Shown here: positions 41,547-49,515 of the stretch, one piece after another | How positions within the stretch are numbered: position 1 is the first letter of the stretch | Layout: the number at the start of each line of letters is the position of its first letter | Source: CAYGYG01 sp964354155 | GTDB taxonomy: Bacteria; Hydrothermota; Tepidihabitantia; SM23-42; CAYGYG01 | Direction of reading: 5' to 3' | Assembly: GCA_964354155.1 (NCBI GenBank) | Contig: CAYGYG010000020.1 | Span: forward strand, 1 to 50,808 | Length of the DNA: 50,808 nucleotides | Position numbers and translations under genes: made by a program | The notes under the pieces: generated by a model | Told to the model about the DNA's origin: nothing | What the model saw: only the letters and a program-made list of their open reading frames with translations | Databases searched by the model: none

Positions 41547-42833
41547 ATGAAGCACGAGATAAACCCATTTGAAATGGCTCAGAAGCAGTTCGACGAAGTT
41601 GCTGACCAGCTGAAGCTTGATGCCGGTGTGCGTTCGATTCTTCGTGAGCCGCTGAGAGAATATCACTTCAACATTCCAGTCAAGATGGATAAGGGACAAC
41701 TGAGGGTCTTTCGCGGTTTCCGAGTCCAGCACAACGATGCCCGGGGACCATGCAAAGGGGGCATTCGTTTTGCGGCTAATGAGACGATTGATACGGTGCG
41801 GGCCCTGGCAACATGGATGACGTGGAAATGCGCGGTCGCAGATATCCCGCTTGGCGGCGGAAAGGGTGGGGTGGTTGTTGATCCGGCAACCCTTTCGGAT
41901 ACCGAGAAGGAGCGTCTCTGCCGGGGTTGGGTCGACCAGATGTGGAAAAATATCGGGCCCCTGACGGATGTTCCCGCTCCGGACGTAGGTACCAACGCGC
42001 AGATGATGGGTTGGATGATGGACGAATATTCGAAGCTAAGGGGTGAGTTCTATCCGGGCGTGATCACCGGCAAGCCACTGGGTGCCGGCGGTTCTCTGGG
42101 GCGTACCGAGGCAACGGGATTCGGCGTGATCTACACGGTACGTGAGTCGCTGAAAGAGCTCGGTCTCGATCCGAAAAAGTGCACGGCATCGATTATGGGC
42201 TTCGGCAACGTTGCCCAGTACGCGGCGGCCGGTTTTATCGATTTGGGTGGCCGGGTCGTGGCGGTCTCATATTGGAACCGGCAGGATAGGAAGTCGTATA
42301 CGGTTTCCAAGGCCGACGGCATCGACCCAGTGTTTCTCCAGACGATCACTGACCAGTACGGTGCGATTGACAACGAGAAAGCCGAGGCCAAGGGCTACAA
42401 AATAGAAGATGCTGATGCGTGGATGAAGAAAGATGTCGAGGTGCTCATGCCTTCGGCGATTGAAGGCGTCTTGACTGGTGATACCATCAAAAGCATATCG
42501 AGCAAGGTCCGGATCATCGCCGAAGGGGCCAACGGGCCGACAACGCCCGAGGCGGACGCGGTCTTGAAGTTGGACCCCAAGATCTTCGTAATTCCTGATT
42601 TCCTGTGCAACGCGGGCGGCGTTGTCTGTTCCTACTTCGAAGGCGTCCAGAACAACATGAACTTCTACTGGTCCAAGGATGAGGTGCTGAAACGTCTCGA
42701 CGAGAAGATGACGACGGCTTTCCATAAAGTACTCAGGATGGCGAAAGAGAAGAAGGTCTTCATGAGAAACGCGGCGTACATGGTGGCCATCGACAGCGTG
42801 GTCTACGCGATGAGATTGCGCGGCTGGATCTGA
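41547..42833 (+). CDS. gdhA: Glu/Leu/Phe/Val-type (glutamate) dehydrogenase
   Basis: A 428-residue NAD(P)-dependent amino-acid dehydrogenase, most likely glutamate dehydrogenase: glutamate + NAD(P)+ + H2O gives 2-oxoglutarate + NH4+. The catalytic segment PLGGGKGGV with its lysine and the substrate-site GPCKGGIRF are present, followed by PAPDVGT. The Rossmann motif is IMGFGNVAQYAA. The C-terminal EGANGPTTPEAD and IPDFLCNAGGV are typical. The length matches hexameric enzymes. CAGGAGG lies 5 bp before the ATG. It has its own promoter with a structured leader, just after the hydrogenase-like cluster, and is followed by CstA; together they suggest peptide or amino-acid use. Confidence 0.93.
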   Translation: MKHEINPFEMAQKQFDEVADQLKLDAGVRSILREPLREYHFNIPVKMDKGQLRVFRGFRVQHNDARGPCKGGIRFAANETIDTVRALATWMTWKCAVADIPLGGGKGGVVVDPATLSDTEKERLCRGWVDQMWKNIGPLTDVPAPDVGTNAQMMGWMMDEYSKLRGEFYPGVITGKPLGAGGSLGRTEATGFGVIYTVRESLKELGLDPKKCTASIMGFGNVAQYAAAGFIDLGGRVVAVSYWNRQDRKSYTVSKADGIDPVFLQTITDQYGAIDNEKAEAKGYKIEDADAWMKKDVEVLMPSAIEGVLTGDTIKSISSKVRIIAEGANGPTTPEADAVLKLDPKIFVIPDFLCNAGGVVCSYFEGVQNNMNFYWSKDEVLKRLDEKMTTAFHKVLRMAKEKKVFMRNAAYMVAIDSVVYAMRLRGWI

Positions 42834-42945
42834 TAACTCCAAGGTTGGAAACGGTGGGCATTCGCCAGTGACGAATGTCCCTTCTTCTTGTGACACCTCT
42901 GGCTGGTTGGTCGGTCAACCCGCAGCCGGGGAGTGGATAATGCAG

Positions 42946-42973
42946 TTGACACATAAGGCGGAACGAATATATT
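42946..42973 (+). promoter_or_regulatory. cstA promoter
   Basis: TTGACA (42946-42951), a 16-bp spacer and TATATT (42968-42973). AGGAGGT at 43034-43040 and ATG 43047 follow. Confidence 0.75.
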
Positions 42974-43046
42974 GTGGCCAAGACACGATGGTCATGATGA
43001 GCCGTGCAACGGCATGCCCGACGCGGAAAGAATCCAGGAGGTTTGA

Positions 43047-44681
43047 ATGAATTCGATTTTGCTGATGGTGATCGCCTTGTTTCTTTTCTTGCTGGGTTAT
43101 CGATTCTACGGCCGAGTGCTGGAGAAACTCTTTGACACGAATCCCAAGAACAAGACCCCGGCCCACACCAAGTATGACGGGGTGGACTATGTGCCGGCCC
43201 GGAACTGGCTCGTACTTTTTGGCCACCACTTCTCCTCGATCGCCGGTGCCGGGCCGATTCTTGGCCCGGTGATTGCCTGCGCGATCTGGGGATGGGGACC
43301 GGCTGTCTTGTGGATCATTCTTGGTTCGATATTCATCGGCGGGGTCCATGATTTTTCATGCCTTATGGTCTCGATCCGAGGCGGCGGGCGCTCCATTAGC
43401 GATACGGCTGAATCGACGCTTGGGGTCAGGGCGAAGATTGTCTTCTCCCTGTTTGTCTGGCTATCACTTATTCTAGTAATCGCCGTCTTTGCCGCATCGG
43501 CTGCCAAGACTCTTGAAACCACGCCCCAGATCGTAATCCCGACGTTCGGCATCATACCGGTTGCCATAATCATCGGACTTATGCTCTATCAGTGGAAGAT
43601 CAACACGATTATTTCGACCGTCGCCGGAGTGGCGATACTGTTCTTACTCATTCTGATCGGCTGGCACTTCCCGATAGTCGGCAGTTACCGTCTATGGCTT
43701 TTTCTTCTGTTGATCTTCTATGCTTATTCGGCGGCAATACTCCCGGTAAACATAATTCTGCAACCCCGCGACTATCTTTCGTTCTTCGTTTTGTTCTTTG
43801 GTTTGATCGCGGGGTATATTGGAATTCTCATTACTCGTCCCGCAATACATACGCCGCATTTCATCAGTTTCTCCGGCAAGGAAGGCTATTTATGGCCCAT
43901 GATGTTTGTTACGATCGCCTGCGGTGCGATATCAGGGTTTCATTCGCTCGTGGCAAGTGGGACGACATCAAAACAGTTGGGCAATGAGCGGGATGCAAAG
44001 AAGATCGGCTACGGTGCGATGCTGACCGAGGGTGTTCTGAGTGTGCTGGCCGTGATTTCGGTTTGCGCCGGGTTGTACTGGTATGGCGGTCCGGACGGTT
44101 TCATCTATCCGGAACTGATCAAGAGCGGGAAGTGGATACCCGCGTTCGGCATGGGCTACGGAGAGATAACCAAGCCAATTTTGGGTCCGCTCGGAATGTT
44201 TGTTGGTATTACCATGCTCAAGACTTTTATCGTTACGACCTTAGACACCGCGACGAGGATCGGGCGCTACATCGGAACCGAACTATTCGCCGAGCGGTTC
44301 GGGATTCATTTTATGAAGAATATGTATTTGAATACGGCAGTCGTGGTCGGGCTCGCGACCTTTCTTGCCCTGGGTCCATGGCAGAGCATCTGGCCGATTT
44401 TCGGCGCGTCGAATCAACTCGTTGCGGCAATGGCGCTATTGGTGGCTACCGCCTGGTTGTTGACAAAAGGCAAATCGATAAGATACACACTAATACCCGC
44501 GATCTTCATGCTGCTGGTTACCATTACGGCCCTCGTGTATCAGGCGGTCACGTTCTTTTCCGCCGGCAAGATCCTGGTGGGTGCGATTGCCTGCGCACTG
44601 CTCGTCGTTGCTGGATTCGTGATTTGGGAGACTACACAGCGCTGGCTTAACATCAGGAGATCGGCGGCTACGACTCGCTAA
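43047..44681 (+). CDS. cstA: CstA-family (carbon starvation) transporter
   Basis: A 544-residue membrane protein with about 14-16 hydrophobic spans. The N-terminal pattern GYRFYGRVLEKLFD ... YVPARNWLVLFGHHFSSIAG and AGPILGPVIA is diagnostic of CstA/BtsT. The mid-region GCGAISGFHSLVASGTTSKQ and TTLDTATRIGRYIG complete the family signature. CstA proteins take up peptides or pyruvate under starvation in enterobacteria. This is the short form, lacking the long C-terminal domain of E. coli CstA (about 700 residues). AGGAGGT is 6 bp before the ATG. It has its own promoter and follows glutamate dehydrogenase. Confidence 0.93.
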   Translation: MNSILLMVIALFLFLLGYRFYGRVLEKLFDTNPKNKTPAHTKYDGVDYVPARNWLVLFGHHFSSIAGAGPILGPVIACAIWGWGPAVLWIILGSIFIGGVHDFSCLMVSIRGGGRSISDTAESTLGVRAKIVFSLFVWLSLILVIAVFAASAAKTLETTPQIVIPTFGIIPVAIIIGLMLYQWKINTIISTVAGVAILFLLILIGWHFPIVGSYRLWLFLLLIFYAYSAAILPVNIILQPRDYLSFFVLFFGLIAGYIGILITRPAIHTPHFISFSGKEGYLWPMMFVTIACGAISGFHSLVASGTTSKQLGNERDAKKIGYGAMLTEGVLSVLAVISVCAGLYWYGGPDGFIYPELIKSGKWIPAFGMGYGEITKPILGPLGMFVGITMLKTFIVTTLDTATRIGRYIGTELFAERFGIHFMKNMYLNTAVVVGLATFLALGPWQSIWPIFGASNQLVAAMALLVATAWLLTKGKSIRYTLIPAIFMLLVTITALVYQAVTFFSAGKILVGAIACALLVVAGFVIWETTQRWLNIRRSAATTR

Positions 44682-44765
44682 TACGATTCGGGGAAAGATT
44701 CAGACCCTAAGCGGCATGAGTTCCTGCGCTTTGCCGTCAATGGGCCTTGAAACAGGGGGGAGGGA

Positions 44766-46877
44766 TTACTTCAGTAGTTTGCGTGCGGCGCTGAGGTCTG
44801 CCGGTCTACTGCCATCACCTTCAAGCACAATCTGCGACAGATCGGCAACTTTCGTGAATTGGTCGTGGATGAAACTCACTAGGGCAAGCCGGTTCTCGCG
44901 GATCGTCTTGTCGTCAACCATCACCATGACGTCATCAAAAAGCTGGTCGATTTCCTTGCGTAGGGTCAGCAGCAACGCCAATGCACCATGGTAGTCACGA
45001 TCGGCCAGCAGCGGATCCAGTGCGGCCGCGACCTGCTTGCCTTTCGCCGACAATCCCTTCTCGGCCGTCTCGCTGAGCAGGTCGTCGCGGACCGTACGGC
45101 CGAACTTGACCTTGCTAAGGATGTTGGCGACGCGCTTCTGGCCGATGACCAGCGCCCTGAAGTCCTCGCGCGCCCGGAACGCATTCAGCGCCTGGCACCT
45201 CTTGAGCGTGTCGCTCAAATCGTCGGGGCGGGTTGCCAGCACAGCTTTGGCTTCATCGTAGGCGATGCCGTGCTCAGCAAGATACCGGTCCAGCCGGTCG
45301 TAGATGAAAGCTATTATGTCTTGGGCAAGCTTTACGTCACGGTCATAGAGCTTGAGATTTTCGGTGACGAGTTTGCCAAGCGAGAAGTGGAGTCCCATTT
45401 CGATTACAATCTGCACGATCGAGTAAGCGTGGCGTCTTAAGGCTAAAGGATCCTGCGAGCCGGTTGGAATCCGACCGGAGATGAACGCACCGCTTATCGA
45501 GTCGATGCGGTCGACAAGCCCCAGTATCGCACCTTCGCCCGACTTGGGCAGGGTATCGTCGGCATGCCGCGGCAGATACTGATCGCCGACCGCGGCGGCG
45601 ATATTCTTCGGTATTCCCTGGGCGATCGCGTAGTGCTTGCCCATTACCCCCTGGAGCGATGTGAATTCCTTTTCGCGTACCATCTGAGATACGAGGTCCG
45701 CCTTGGCGTACCGGCAGGCCCGGTTCAGGATCTCGAGGTCAAGCCGGATATTGCTCTTGGTGCTGATCTCGCCGGCCATGAGTCCGGCAAGTTTGAGCAG
45801 GCGTCCGGTCTTGTCATAGAGGGTACCCAGCCCCTCCATCCAGGTTACGCCCTTGAGCTCTTCGACCATGCGGTCCAGCCCGTGTTTCAAATCCTGATTG
45901 TAATAGAAGAGAGCATCGTCGAGGCGGGACTTGACCACCATCTCGAAGCCGCGTTTCACGGCGTGGGCCATCCTTTTCGTGCCGTTGAACACGATCAGGA
46001 AGCAATTGGTCTTGTCGAAGGCAAAGAGACGCTGGTGCGCTCTGAGTGCGGTTGTGAGAACTTCCCGGGGCAGTGCCAAGTACGCTTCGGCGAATTCGCC
46101 GACGGCGACTTCCGGGTACTCGGTCATGTTGACGAGTTCCTCGACAAGCTCGGGATCCGGGACGACTTTTGCCTTGATCCGTTTCTCGACCCGGGCGATT
46201 TTCTGCAGGATTACTTTGCGGCGCTCGGCCGGTTCGGTAATAACGCCTTCTTTGCGCAGACTCAAGAGATGGTCGCGCGGCTTGCCCAGCTTTACCGCGA
46301 TTTTCACGCCGCGGTCGAACACGTAAGTGTTCTTGCCGGCTTCAATGTCGCCGAAACGAACCGGCAGAATGCGGGTATCGAACAGCGCGACGATCCAGCG
46401 GACCGGGCGCGAGAACCGAACCTTGCTCTCATCCCACATCATTGTCTTGGAGAAGGGTATCGCGCCGATCAGTTTGGGCAGGAAATCCTTCAGGAGTTCC
46501 TTGGTCTCCTTCCCGGCGCTCGGCTTCGGCACGAAAACATACTCGCCCTTGGAGGTCTTCCGGACGACCGCCGCGCCAAGGGGAAGGTTCTGGCTGCGGA
46601 GAAAGCCGTGCAGCATTTCGGTCGGCTGGCCGTCCTCGTCATACGCGAACTTCTTAGGCGGGCCCTGGATCTCGACAACCGATTCGCGCTGATGGCGTGC
46701 GATGCCGAGGATGACGATGCCGATCCGGCGCGGTGTAAAGAAGAGGCGGCTCGAACGGAAGAAGATTTTGTTGTCTTTGAGAAACGCGAGCAGGTCGTCT
46801 TCTATCTTCTGGGCGGCGCGGCTGAGCTCGCCGGGCGGGATCTCCTCGCATCCGATTTCAAGCAGAAAATCAACCAT
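44766..46877 (-). CDS. glyS: Glycyl-tRNA synthetase beta subunit
   Basis: A 703-residue beta subunit of the tetrameric bacterial glycyl-tRNA synthetase, normal length. The N-terminus FLLEIGCEEIPPGELSRAAQ is characteristic, followed by PRRIGIVI, the HD-like region (KADLVSQMVREKEFTSLQGVMGKHYA), DRIDSISGAFISGRIPTGSQDPLALRR, and a C-terminal anticodon-binding domain. It contacts tRNA-Gly while the alpha subunit forms glycyl-adenylate. Its ATG overlaps the glyQ end by 8 bp, so synthesis of the two subunits is coupled. Confidence 0.96.
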   Translation of the reverse strand: MVDFLLEIGCEEIPPGELSRAAQKIEDDLLAFLKDNKIFFRSSRLFFTPRRIGIVILGIARHQRESVVEIQGPPKKFAYDEDGQPTEMLHGFLRSQNLPLGAAVVRKTSKGEYVFVPKPSAGKETKELLKDFLPKLIGAIPFSKTMMWDESKVRFSRPVRWIVALFDTRILPVRFGDIEAGKNTYVFDRGVKIAVKLGKPRDHLLSLRKEGVITEPAERRKVILQKIARVEKRIKAKVVPDPELVEELVNMTEYPEVAVGEFAEAYLALPREVLTTALRAHQRLFAFDKTNCFLIVFNGTKRMAHAVKRGFEMVVKSRLDDALFYYNQDLKHGLDRMVEELKGVTWMEGLGTLYDKTGRLLKLAGLMAGEISTKSNIRLDLEILNRACRYAKADLVSQMVREKEFTSLQGVMGKHYAIAQGIPKNIAAAVGDQYLPRHADDTLPKSGEGAILGLVDRIDSISGAFISGRIPTGSQDPLALRRHAYSIVQIVIEMGLHFSLGKLVTENLKLYDRDVKLAQDIIAFIYDRLDRYLAEHGIAYDEAKAVLATRPDDLSDTLKRCQALNAFRAREDFRALVIGQKRVANILSKVKFGRTVRDDLLSETAEKGLSAKGKQVAAALDPLLADRDYHGALALLLTLRKEIDQLFDDVMVMVDDKTIRENRLALVSFIHDQFTKVADLSQIVLEGDGSRPADLSAARKLLK

Positions 46878-47730
46878 TTAGCTTCTCGAGATAGGCCAGC
46901 GCCGACTGCCGGGCCAACTTGCGCACGCGCGCGATCAAACCGGTCCTTTCCTGAATGCTGATGGCGCCGCGCGCCTCCAGCAGATTGAAGACGTGAGAGC
47001 ATTTGATCGTGCAGTCGTAACCGGGGAAGACCAGCTTCTTGGCCAGAAGCTTCGTCGCTTCGGCTTCAAATCGATCAAACTGAATCTTCAAGAAATCAAT
47101 GTCGGCTTCCTCAAAATTGAATCGGGAGAACTCTTCTTCATTCTGCAGATAGACATCGCCCCAGGTCACTGTCTCATTCCATTTTATTTCGGCAAATGAA
47201 GCCACCTGTTGAACCTGCATCGCGATTCTCTCCAGACCGTAGGTGAGTTCGACCGGAATCACCTCGAGGTCGATGCCGCCGACCTGCTGAAAGTACGTGT
47301 ACTGGAGGATTTCCATGCCGTCAAGCCAGACCTCCCAGCCCAGTCCCGCGGCGCCCAAGGTGGGCGATTCCCAGTCGTCCTCGACGAATCTTACCTCATG
47401 GTCCGCCAAATCAATGTCTAAGGCCTTGAGGGAGTCGAGAAACCAAAGCTGGACCTCGGCCGGCGCCGGCTTCATGATTACTTGAAATTGGTAGAACTGC
47501 TGCATCCGGATCGGGTTCTTGCCGTAGCGTCCGTCCCGCGGACGCTTGGAAATGTCGACATAGGCAGCATTCCAGGGCTTGTTCCCCAGAACTCTTAGAA
47601 AGGTCGCAGGATTGAAAGTCCCGGCGCCGACTTCCGAGTTGTAGGGCTGAAAGATGATGCACCCGCGGTTCGCCCAGAAGTCCTCCAGTCGTCTGATTAA
47701 TTGTTGAAATGTCAACAGTTTCTTCTGCAT
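46870..47730 (-). CDS. glyQ: Glycyl-tRNA synthetase alpha subunit
   Basis: A 286-residue class II catalytic subunit. Highly conserved blocks are seen: YNSEVGAGTFNPATFLRVLG, RPRDGRYGKNPIRMQQFYQF, RFVEDDWESPTLGAAGLGW and TYFQQVGGIDLEVIPVELTYG. It forms glycyl-adenylate and charges tRNA-Gly together with GlyS. It starts 1 bp after the stop of the HD-domain gene and overlaps glyS by 8 bp, so the three are one operon. It has no clear ribosome binding site of its own. Confidence 0.97.
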   Translation of the reverse strand: MQKKLLTFQQLIRRLEDFWANRGCIIFQPYNSEVGAGTFNPATFLRVLGNKPWNAAYVDISKRPRDGRYGKNPIRMQQFYQFQVIMKPAPAEVQLWFLDSLKALDIDLADHEVRFVEDDWESPTLGAAGLGWEVWLDGMEILQYTYFQQVGGIDLEVIPVELTYGLERIAMQVQQVASFAEIKWNETVTWGDVYLQNEEEFSRFNFEEADIDFLKIQFDRFEAEATKLLAKKLVFPGYDCTIKCSHVFNLLEARGAISIQERTGLIARVRKLARQSALAYLEKLNG

Positions 47731-47731
47731 A

Positions 47732-48277
47732 TTAAAGCTCTAATTCAACATGAACCTGCTGCATCGCCCGAAGGCATATGGCAGTGAATTCGTCGAGCGA
47801 GAGCCCCAGTTCTTGGCACTTGGCGATCTGGTCCCGGTCGGCGCCGGCCGCAAAGCGTTTTTCTTTGAAGCGTCGTACGACGAAATCGACGTCGAGCGAT
47901 CCCAGTTTCTTGTCCGGGTGCATCAGACAGGCGGCAACGATCAGTCCGGTCAAAGGGTCGACCGAATAAAGCGCCCAGTCCATGCGGCTTTTCGCGGGCA
48001 CCAGGCCGGGATGGGCCTGGATGGCGTACAGCAGGCGTTCATCAAAGTTGTAGGGTTTCAGAATGCTCAGCGCGATGCGACCATGATTGCCCGGGTCGTT
48101 AGCGGTTTTGTCATAGTCGATGTCGTGCAAAAGGCCGGTTAGAGCCCAGGTCTCGACATCTTCTCCAAAGTGGCGCGCCAGTTCCGCCATACAGGCTTCG
48201 GTTGCGATCATGTGTTTGATGAGATTCTTGTTTTTTACGTTTGATCTTACGAGATCGAGGGCTTCACTGCGTTGCAT
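47732..48277 (-). CDS. HD-domain hydrolase
   Basis: A 181-residue HD-superfamily metal-dependent phosphohydrolase. The HD pair is LLHDIDYDKT, preceded by the first histidine region HMIATEACM and followed by NHGRIAL, IQAHPG and a conserved Asp in SVDPLTGLI. Proteins of this type hydrolyse nucleotides or phosphate esters; the substrate is unknown. It is first in an operon with glyQ and glyS (1-bp gap). The -10 box is 7 bp before the ATG, so the transcript should be leaderless. Confidence 0.88.
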   Translation of the reverse strand: MQRSEALDLVRSNVKNKNLIKHMIATEACMAELARHFGEDVETWALTGLLHDIDYDKTANDPGNHGRIALSILKPYNFDERLLYAIQAHPGLVPAKSRMDWALYSVDPLTGLIVAACLMHPDKKLGSLDVDFVVRRFKEKRFAAGADRDQIAKCQELGLSLDEFTAICLRAMQQVHVELEL

Positions 48278-48284
48278 AGCAACT

Positions 48285-48312
48285 ATTATGTTCAGATTTA
48301 AATTTTTGTCAA
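48285..48312 (-). promoter_or_regulatory. Promoter of the HD-glyQ-glyS operon
   Basis: On the minus strand, TTGACA (48312-48307), a 16-bp spacer and CATAAT (48290-48285). ATG 48277 follows 7 bp later, without a ribosome binding site. Confidence 0.65.
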
Positions 48313-48321
48313 CACCTGTCG

Positions 48322-48356
48322 CAGAAAGAAAGCCCTGCTCCGGTCTGGAACAGGGC
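48322..48356 (-). terminator. Terminator of the TRL-like gene
   Basis: A hairpin of GCCCTGTTCC and GGAGCAGGGC (one mismatch, 5-base loop, 48332-48356), followed on the minus strand by TTTCTTTCTG. It lies 23 bp after the stop at 48380 and separates this gene from the HD operon promoter. Confidence 0.8.
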
Positions 48357-48379
48357 CTCTTACAATCAAGGAAACCGGG

Positions 48380-48706
48380 CTATTCCCCGTACACTACAAC
48401 CGTATACTTGGCGTAGATACCCAGGACATTGGTCATCTTGTAGTCGACGTGATGGATTTTGGTGATTTCGCCGTTGCGCATCGCCATTCTGATGCTGGCA
48501 TCGCCGTACGCAAGAATGCCGAGGACCGAAACCATCTCGGCCGTTCCCATCTTCGACGGTGCGTTGTTACCGGTGGCTAACAGCGGGCCCGAGATGTCGG
48601 TATAGATGCCGCCCACCGGGTATGCCGGGTTGGTGAAGATCATGGCCGCACAGCCGGCAAAGACCATCATCGATGCGGCCACAAGCATGATGGCAATAGC
48701 AGTCAA
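48380..48706 (-). CDS. TRL-like lipoprotein
   Basis: A 108-residue small protein of the TRL-like family. It has a signal peptide with lipobox MMVFAGC. The mature part shows the family pattern: PVGGIYTDISGPLLATGN, SKMGTAEMVSVLGILAYGDASI, then NGEITKIHHVDYKMTNVLGIYAKYTVVVYGE. The function is unknown. The start is taken as TTG 48706, 12 bp after AAGGAGGT; ATG 48688 is the alternative. A longer frame from 48808 begins upstream of the promoter and is rejected. It is a single-gene unit with its own promoter and terminator. Confidence 0.82.
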   Translation of the reverse strand: MTAIAIMLVAASMMVFAGCAAMIFTNPAYPVGGIYTDISGPLLATGNNAPSKMGTAEMVSVLGILAYGDASIRMAMRNGEITKIHHVDYKMTNVLGIYAKYTVVVYGE

Positions 48707-48737
48707 TCTGTGCGTGCGACCTCCTTGGAAGCGCCTT

Positions 48738-48765
48738 ATTCTACATACATCGGACCGCGTGTCAA
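48738..48765 (-). promoter_or_regulatory. Promoter of the TRL-like gene
   Basis: On the minus strand, TTGACA (48765-48760), a 16-bp spacer and TAGAAT (48743-48738), followed by the AAGGAGGT site. Confidence 0.7.
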
Positions 48766-48810
48766 TATCGTCGGGCAAGTTGGCAATGCCAACAATGCAT
48801 TTGGCCAATT

Positions 48811-48857
48811 AATCCCCCTTCACTTCCCCCTTTCATAAAGGGGGATAAAGGGGGATT
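48811..48857. repeat. Dispersed CCCCCTTT/AAAGGGGG palindromic repeat
   Basis: AATCCCCCTTCAC, CCCCCTTTCATAAAGGGGGA and GGGGGATT: a full copy of the element, closest to the one at 17108. Confidence 0.75.
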
Positions 48858-48909
48858 GCACCCTCGAAAGCTCGGGACCTTCTACGGTAGGGCAGACCGC
48901 ATGAAACGA

Positions 48910-48938
48910 AACAGCCCTTGCTTTACGCAAGGGCTGTT
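48910..48938 (-). terminator. Terminator of the DUF4389 gene
   Basis: A perfect 12-bp stem, AACAGCCCTTGC and GCAAGGGCTGTT, with a 5-base loop lies 21 bp after the stop at 48960. The tail on the minus strand (TCGTTTCATG) is only moderately T-rich; on the plus strand it is CTTTCT. Confidence 0.75.
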
Positions 48939-48959
48939 CTTTCTAGGAATTCTATTCCC

Positions 48960-49259
48960 TTACTTCATGCTGAAAGGCGGGTACTTGTCAGTCAGGAACG
49001 ACTGGTAGCCCATTACGCGATTCTGCCAGCGCATGAAGCCGACCATGAAGTTAAACAGACCCAGAGGGTACTTTCCAGTGAACAATACCGCCCACCAGGC
49101 GATGAACTGAACGAACATCGCGGCGACCCCAAGTCCGGCAAGACAGATGCCGTGCGGAATGCCGACGTACAGCCATCCGAAGAAAAGCCTCAGCAACAAC
49201 ACCCCCCGAGAAGACTTCTCGGGATGAACGACATCGAATTTCACGGGATATTCTTCCAT
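48960..49259 (-). CDS. DUF4389 membrane protein
   Basis: A 99-residue membrane protein. It has the DUF4389 pattern: PVKFDVVHPE at the start, two hydrophobic spans (VLLLRLFFGWLYVGIPHGICL; AAMFVQFIAWWAVLFTGKYP), GLFNFMVGFMRWQNRV and LTDKYPPFS at the end. Function unknown. AAGGAG lies 5 bp before the ATG. Its promoter is back-to-back with the one of the DEAD-box region. Confidence 0.85.
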   Translation of the reverse strand: MEEYPVKFDVVHPEKSSRGVLLLRLFFGWLYVGIPHGICLAGLGVAAMFVQFIAWWAVLFTGKYPLGLFNFMVGFMRWQNRVMGYQSFLTDKYPPFSMK

Positions 49260-49282
49260 GTATTCTCCTTGTTAAGGGTATC

Positions 49283-49310
49283 AGTGTAGCGATTTGTCCT
49301 GAATTGTCAA
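49283..49310 (-). promoter_or_regulatory. Promoter of the DUF4389 gene
   Basis: On the minus strand, TTGACA (49310-49305), a 16-bp spacer and TACACT (49288-49283). Confidence 0.7.
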
Positions 49311-49321
49311 TAGCAACGTAG

Positions 49322-49350
49322 TTGACAAACCAGTCAATCTGTGCTACACT
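49322..49350 (+). promoter_or_regulatory. Promoter of the DEAD-box helicase region
   Basis: TTGACA (49322-49327), a 17-bp spacer and TACACT (49345-49350). An ATG follows at once at 49351 but opens only a 15-codon frame. The two -35 boxes of this divergent promoter pair lie 11 bp apart. Confidence 0.7.
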
Positions 49351-49515
49351 ATGGCCTGTGTCTTTAGGGTTGAAAGAGTCCTTCATCGGTTCTTGTAGTG
49401 CGAACTTATAAGTTCGATTCCGTAAAGGCGGGGGCGAATCTTCGCCCTGCACCCGGACCAACACAGGATTTTTCTCCGACGGAGTCCTTTAGGACAAGGA
49501 TCTCACACTATATCT
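49351..49515 (+). promoter_or_regulatory. Structured leader of the DEAD-box helicase gene
   Basis: About 160 bases with a 15-codon upstream frame (49351-49398) and a chain of hairpins: the palindrome CGAACTTATAAGTTCG, then GGGCGAA/TTCGCCC, CTCCG/CGGAG and GTCCT/AGGAC. No ribosome binding site is visible before ATG 49516. Helicase genes of this type are often controlled through their leaders (family knowledge); this case is inferred. Confidence 0.4.

Noticed and set aside
45564..46961. 465-codon open frame on the plus strand
   Set aside because: It is antisense to glyS, which is unambiguous; the translated frame shows only mirrored composition.
49395..49460. GTTCGATTCC, resembling a tRNA T-loop
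   Set aside because: No acceptor stem, D arm or anticodon arm can be placed around it; it is part of a palindrome in the helicase leader.
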